42,500 bases of DNA. Origin: Sediminispirochaeta bajacaliforniensis DSM 16054. Lineage in GTDB: Bacteria > Spirochaetota > Spirochaetia > DSM-16054 > Sediminispirochaetaceae. Below are positions 42,211 to 42,500 of this stretch, one piece after another. Numbering within the stretch: the first letter of the stretch is position 1; each line of letters starts with the position of its first letter. A model generated the notes under the pieces. It was not told the origin of the DNA and ran no database searches. It was given only the letters and a program-made list of their open reading frames with translations. Location: positions 1-42,500 of the forward strand of contig NZ_KB899433.1 in NCBI RefSeq assembly GCF_000378205.1, read 5' to 3'. A program made the position numbers and the translations under genes.

Positions 42211-42500
42211 TGTTTCTTTTCATGAACTTTTTACATAATGGTTGACATAAATAGCTCAGATAGGTATAGTTGCCAACGTCGCCGAAACAAAAGGCGCCGA
42301 CCATCAGGTCGGTGAAGACAGTAAATCACTTTCGTTGCAGTTGACACTGAAACCACGAGCTGATATGCTGACTTTCCGATGTTTGCGAAACATCGGTGGC
42401 GATTGCCTTTGTGTTCAATGCCTGACCGACAAGAAACTTGAAAAAGTTGCTTGACAAGGTTGAGGGGATTTGGTACAACTGGCGTCACGCTCATAAAGGT
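42211..42500 (+). promoter_or_regulatory. Three tandem TTGACA promoters and hairpins at the window end
   Basis: P1 TTGACA 42242 / TATAGT 42265; P2 TTGACA 42341 / TATGCT 42364; P3 TTGACA 42451 / TACAAC 42474, each with a 17-nt spacer. Between them are perfect hairpins CCGACC-ATCA-GGTCGG (42297-42312), CCGATGTTT-GCG-AAACATCGG (42376-42396) and AACTT-GAAA-AAGTT (42435-42448). No gene is visible. Arrangement typical of rRNA or other abundant stable-RNA operons, which would start to the right. Confidence 0.7.

Overview
The window looks like about 39 kb of ordinary chromosome from a free-living spirochaete (Spirochaetales, Sediminispirochaeta/Spirochaeta-like), preceded by a short AT-rich accessory segment. 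The assignment is an inference from gene content: a trypanosome-type phosphofructokinase (GGDGTQ plus PKTIDND), a threonyl-tRNA synthetase without a TGS domain, a groL / yajC-secD-secF / ispH neighbourhood, and many proteins of the PfkA, MCP and HAD-IIA type seen in spirochaetes. No 16S rRNA is present to prove it.

Layout. (1) 1-3,300 is accessory DNA: the end of an IS21-type element, a GntR/FCD regulator, a broken LacI-type regulator and an ABC_trans_CmpB-type membrane protein. It ends at the 3' side of a tRNA-Pro(GGG). (2) 3,600-9,400, plus strand: ferredoxin-like aldo/keto reductase, alkyltransferase-like protein, arginine decarboxylase (speA), and an MFS transporter fused to a HEAT-repeat tail. 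(3) 9,400-14,930, minus strand: a four-gene operon (M20-like protein, glucosyl-3-phosphoglycerate synthase, LapA-like protein, divergent PAP2 protein) and a GGDEF-EAL protein. (4) 15,000-22,900: a 65-bp MITE-like element, pfkA, a chemotaxis receptor, a candidate small RNA, pgi, argG and argR. (5) 23,000-32,600, plus strand: birA, HD-domain protein, groL, yajC-secD-secF, ispH, nitroreductase, HAD-IIA phosphatase. (6) 32,660-42,210: aspartate-racemase-type protein (minus), then PH-like protein, alpha/beta hydrolase, a T-box-controlled thrS with an M32 carboxypeptidase, a membrane protein, a WGR-like small protein, a CDP-alcohol phosphatidyltransferase and a HAD-glycosyltransferase fusion. (7) 42,211-42,500 holds three tandem TTGACA promoters aimed out of the window, as expected in front of an rRNA operon or another highly expressed stable RNA.

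Three observations stand out. First, at least seven genes have a sigma70-like promoter whose -10 hexamer ends 6-8 nt before the start codon and have no usable Shine-Dalgarno sequence. They should give leaderless (or 1-2 nt leader) mRNAs: speA, MFS-HEAT, pgi, birA, PH-like, the 38,363 membrane protein and pgsA, and probably ispH. Second, an intergenic RNA candidate at 19,097-19,283 carries two copies of ACCTCCTTTT, matching the anti-Shine-Dalgarno tail of 16S rRNA; one copy is displayed in the terminator loop. Third, thrS is preceded by a convincing T-box leader, a riboswitch class known mainly from Gram-positive bacteria.

Functional themes: central carbon metabolism (pfkA, pgi), arginine and polyamine metabolism (argR, argG, speA), protein folding and export (groL, yajC-secDF), isoprenoids (ispH), and glycolipid or compatible-solute synthesis (gpgS; pgsA plus the HAD-GT4 fusion).
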